Below are positions 5,620-6,818 of a stretch of 6,818 nt of DNA, piece after piece (positions within the stretch are counted from its first letter, which is position 1; each line of letters opens with the position of its first letter). The stretch lies in contig JAICTW010000141.1 in NCBI GenBank assembly GCA_025936195.1, forward strand, positions 1 to 6,818, in the 5' to 3' direction. Origin of the DNA: Flavisolibacter sp. GTDB taxonomy: Bacteria > Bacteroidota > Bacteroidia > Chitinophagales > Chitinophagaceae. A model generated the notes under the pieces. The model worked only from the letters and a program-made list of their open reading frames with translations, had not been told where the DNA came from and searched no databases. The translations under genes and the position numbers were made by a program.

Positions 5620-5913
5620 ATGATCATTGTTCATGATGTTTTTATTTGTAAGCCAGGCAATGCTTCCAAAATCGCTAAGCTTTTTAAAGAATGGGCTGAT
5701 GTGGTACCAAAGAAGAATATACACGTTATGACTGACCTTTCAGGTCAATACCATCGGGTTATTATTGCATCCAGCTTCGGGAATCTTACTGCTTACGAAG
5801 AAGAGCAGAAGACCATGGGTCAAACGCCGGAAGAAAAGAAAGTGATGGAAAAGTTCAAAGACATGAACGAAATGTATGTTTCCGGCAGCCGCGAATTTTT
5901 TAAAGTTTGGTAA
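5620..5913 (+). CDS. Dimeric alpha/beta-barrel (NIPSNAP-like) protein
   Basis: This is a 97-residue cytosolic protein. The pattern fits one ferredoxin-like unit of the dimeric alpha/beta-barrel superfamily: strand MIIVHDVFICKPGN (1-14), helix ASKIAKLFKEWADVV (15-29), strand NIHVMTDLSGQYHRVIIASS (33-52), and helix LTAYEEEQKTM (56-66). A short strand near MYVSGSREFFKVW closes the unit. NIPSNAP and antibiotic-monooxygenase-like members have this length and often carry no catalytic residue that can be read from sequence. No start further upstream is plausible, because the frame enters repeat copy B. It stands alone on the plus strand and converges on the small lipoprotein at 6003-6170, with a structured region between. 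Specific substrate or partner unknown. Confidence 0.8.
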   Translation: MIIVHDVFICKPGNASKIAKLFKEWADVVPKKNIHVMTDLSGQYHRVIIASSFGNLTAYEEEQKTMGQTPEEKKVMEKFKDMNEMYVSGSREFFKVW

Positions 5914-5927
5914 AAATATTCTGATGC

Positions 5928-5961
5928 GCCAGGTTCCTTCGGAGACCTGGCTGCGAAGGAA
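5928..5961. terminator. Shared terminator region with two mutually exclusive hairpins
   Basis: GCCAGGT (5928-5934) pairs with ACCTGGC (5945-5951), extended by TCC/GGA with one bulged G around a TTC loop. Overlapping it, TTCCTTCG (5934-5941) pairs exactly with CGAAGGAA (5954-5961). It lies 14 bases past the plus-strand stop and 42 bases past the stop of the convergent lipoprotein gene, so it probably ends both. TGCGAA (5952-5957) and TTCGCA (5985-5990) make a third possible pairing. Confidence 0.6.
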
Positions 5962-6002
5962 AAAGATGTTCGAAGGACTTCACATTCGCATAGTACAATC
6001 AT

Positions 6003-6170
6003 TTATCCCTTATACCAGTTGAACGTGGAGGTCTTGTATTTTTTAGGAGCTCTGGGTTTTTTGGAAGCCCTGGATTTTTGCTCCTGGTAATTTGTGGCCG
6101 GACATCCTTTTTTAGCAGTTCCGCAGCCGGCAATAATTATGGTAAGGAATACGACAAATCTTGTTTTCAT
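6003..6170 (-). CDS. Very small lipoprotein (55 residues)
   Basis: The minus-strand frame from ATG (plus-strand cat at 6168-6170) to TAA (6003-6005) encodes 55 residues. The first 16, MKTRFVVFLTIIIAGC, form a textbook lipoprotein leader with lipobox IAGC and acylated Cys16. The mature part begins CGTAKKGCPATNYQE and ends with a strongly basic Lys/Arg/Ser/Pro stretch (SRASKKPRAPKKYKTS) before FNWYKG. Tiny lipoproteins with a GTAKKGCP-like start are, from memory, frequent in Chitinophagaceae and have no known role. The basic tail could contact peptidoglycan or outer-membrane lipid A; this is a guess. It converges with the barrel protein at 5620-5913. Confidence 0.7.
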   Translation of the reverse strand: MKTRFVVFLTIIIAGCGTAKKGCPATNYQEQKSRASKKPRAPKKYKTSTFNWYKG

Positions 6171-6264
6171 AGTATGGACCGTTTAGCTGTATGCGGTTAC
6201 TAAAATAATACCTGGTTTGCGTAAATAATAGAGCAAGAGACCTCTTCTTAACTTTCCACGTTCA

Positions 6265-6368
6265 CTCTGCAAAAAGCCATGATGCAGAGAGCCGGAAAGG
6301 GAAGAAAACTGCCTCGGAAATCTTTGTTGGTGCTGCAACACACAAAGCTTATTTGAACACCAACAAAG
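6265..6368. repeat. Two tandem perfect inverted repeats
   Basis: CTCTGCA (6265-6271) pairs with TGCAGAG (6283-6289) across 11 bases. CTTTGTTGGTG (6322-6332) pairs with CACCAACAAAG (6358-6368) across 25 bases. Both stems are exact and lie in the non-coding interval between the small lipoprotein and the broken HNH gene. The GTTGGTG core recalls the GTTGG/CCAAC arms of the dispersed repeat. They may be debris of intergenic repeats or a structured RNA. No gene is recognisable here: the plus-strand frame through this stretch is open for about 90 codons but has no ATG before 6452. Confidence 0.5.
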
Positions 6369-6411
6369 GCGGAAAAGTATACCATCATCCGAAACCGCAA
6401 AAGGAACCTGT

Positions 6412-6498
6412 TCTTACATGTCATTTCGAAGGAGCTAACGAACGTTCATCTATGTCTCAAATCTTTTTGCGACTGAGAAATCTCATTCTTATGTAAGA
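6412..6498. repeat. 87-bp segment bounded by 8-bp inverted repeats, overlapping the end of the HNH remnant
   Basis: TCTTACAT (6412-6419) and ATGTAAGA (6491-6498) are exact complements at the two ends. The interior has GTCATTTCGAAGGAGC and GAGAAATCTCATTC, sequence that, from memory, recurs as intergenic filler in many Bacteroidota genomes. It overlaps the stop codons in which the HNH pseudogene ends, so it may be an inserted REP- or MITE-like element. No target duplication is evident. Confidence 0.5.
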
Positions 6499-6818
6499 CC
6501 ATCCTTCTTTTATTTCTGCTTGTTTGCACCTCCTTATCTGCAATAATGCGCAGGCCGGAAATACAGCAGGTGTATTGGTAATCTTTGGGATCTCTTTTTT
6601 GAACACGCCACCTCTTACAAACACTTCTTCTTCATCAAACGCCGCTGCTTTGCTTTTATAAACAGCCGCCGGCTCGTGTAATATCTGTTCAACAATGGTT
6701 TCTATAAGTTCGTTGGCAGCGCTAACACTTCTCCCGGGAAAGTAAGTAGTCAGCAACGTTTGCTTTAATACTGTTCTGGTATGCTCATTTAAAAGTAGTT
6801 CAAACAAAGCCTCTTCAA
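6446..6818 (-). pseudogene. HNH endonuclease, frameshifted and lacking its catalytic end; cut by the right edge
   Basis: The frame enters from beyond the right edge (no true start in the window; the TTG at 6807 is internal). It reads EEALFELLLNEHTRTVLKQT, then LLTTYFPGRS and later EEEVFVRGGVFKKEIPKI, a pattern I associate with Bacteroidota HNH_2-type endonucleases. After codon ATT at 6582-6580 one base seems missing: inserting a T gives YQYTCCISGLRI, the expected lead-in to the HNH core. After that the family pattern (a DACHI-type motif, then the HNH residues) is gone. The shifted frame ends at TGA 6446-6448, and the unshifted frame ends at 6457. So the gene has both a frameshift and loss of the catalytic domain, and the protein should be inactive. 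In intact relatives the domain is found in restriction-type nucleases. The terminal segment is an inverted-repeat-flanked piece at 6412-6498. Confidence 0.75.

Noticed and set aside
5413..5724. Minus-strand 103-codon frame overlapping repeat copy B and the barrel gene start
   Set aside because: Its composition comes from the repeat and antisense of a supported gene; no family pattern.
5820..6002. Minus-strand 60-codon frame across the terminator region
   Set aside because: Runs through the hairpins and antisense to the end of the barrel gene; no domain.
6205..6496. Plus-strand frame open for about 90 codons through the inverted-repeat cluster
   Set aside because: No start codon until 6452, crosses three inverted repeats, and its last part is typical intergenic filler read as protein.
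1..6818. CRISPR array, tRNA, rRNA or complete insertion sequence
   Set aside because: No regularly spaced direct repeats, no cloverleaf-like or rRNA sequence recognised, and no transposase frame on either strand.

Overview
The window looks like a chromosomal stretch from a member of the Bacteroidota, most likely near the Chitinophagaceae. The clues are lipoprotein-type leaders, AT-rich start regions without strong Shine-Dalgarno sequences, two sites fitting the Bacteroidota promoter pattern TTG-N19..21-TAnnTTTG, a double-glycine leader of the type common in this phylum, and gene remnants (GpsA tail, HNH nuclease) whose remembered best matches are Bacteroidota proteins. The assignment is inference; no database was searched.

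Left part (1-2192, minus strand). A 534-residue membrane protein joins a catalytically dead peptidase-C39-like domain, a VKOR (vitamin K epoxide reductase) membrane domain and a DsbA/thioredoxin-like domain. Downstream, 120 bases away, lies a 95-residue precursor with a double-glycine leader and four cysteines in its mature part. A near-perfect hairpin closes the unit, and a lipoprotein-like N-terminus runs off the left edge. The natural reading is a dedicated disulfide-forming system for a secreted peptide. The C39 transporter that should cut and export it is not in the window.

Middle part (2193-3172). A 408-base divergent region carries a promoter candidate and two short palindromes. It is followed by a small XRE-type regulator broken by a one-base loss in an A run. 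Next comes a decayed C-terminal tail of gpsA (frameshift plus nonsense codon), whose homology stops exactly where a roughly 90-bp dispersed repeat begins. A second copy of the repeat lies 2.4 kb away, upstream of the 5620-5913 gene.

Right part (3173-6818). Two minus-strand exported proteins follow: a signal-peptide alpha/beta hydrolase and a lipoprotein with FG-GAP/VCBS-like calcium-loop motifs. After them come an unrecognised 97-residue ORF, a plus-strand dimeric alpha/beta-barrel (NIPSNAP-like) protein, and a convergent 55-residue lipoprotein with a shared structured terminator region. Last is a cluster of inverted repeats that abuts and overlaps the broken end of an HNH-endonuclease pseudogene entering from the right edge.

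Apart from the oxidase-peptide pair, the genes show no common pathway. The region from 2600 rightward looks like a patchwork of intact housekeeping-type accessory genes, gene debris and intergenic repeats.
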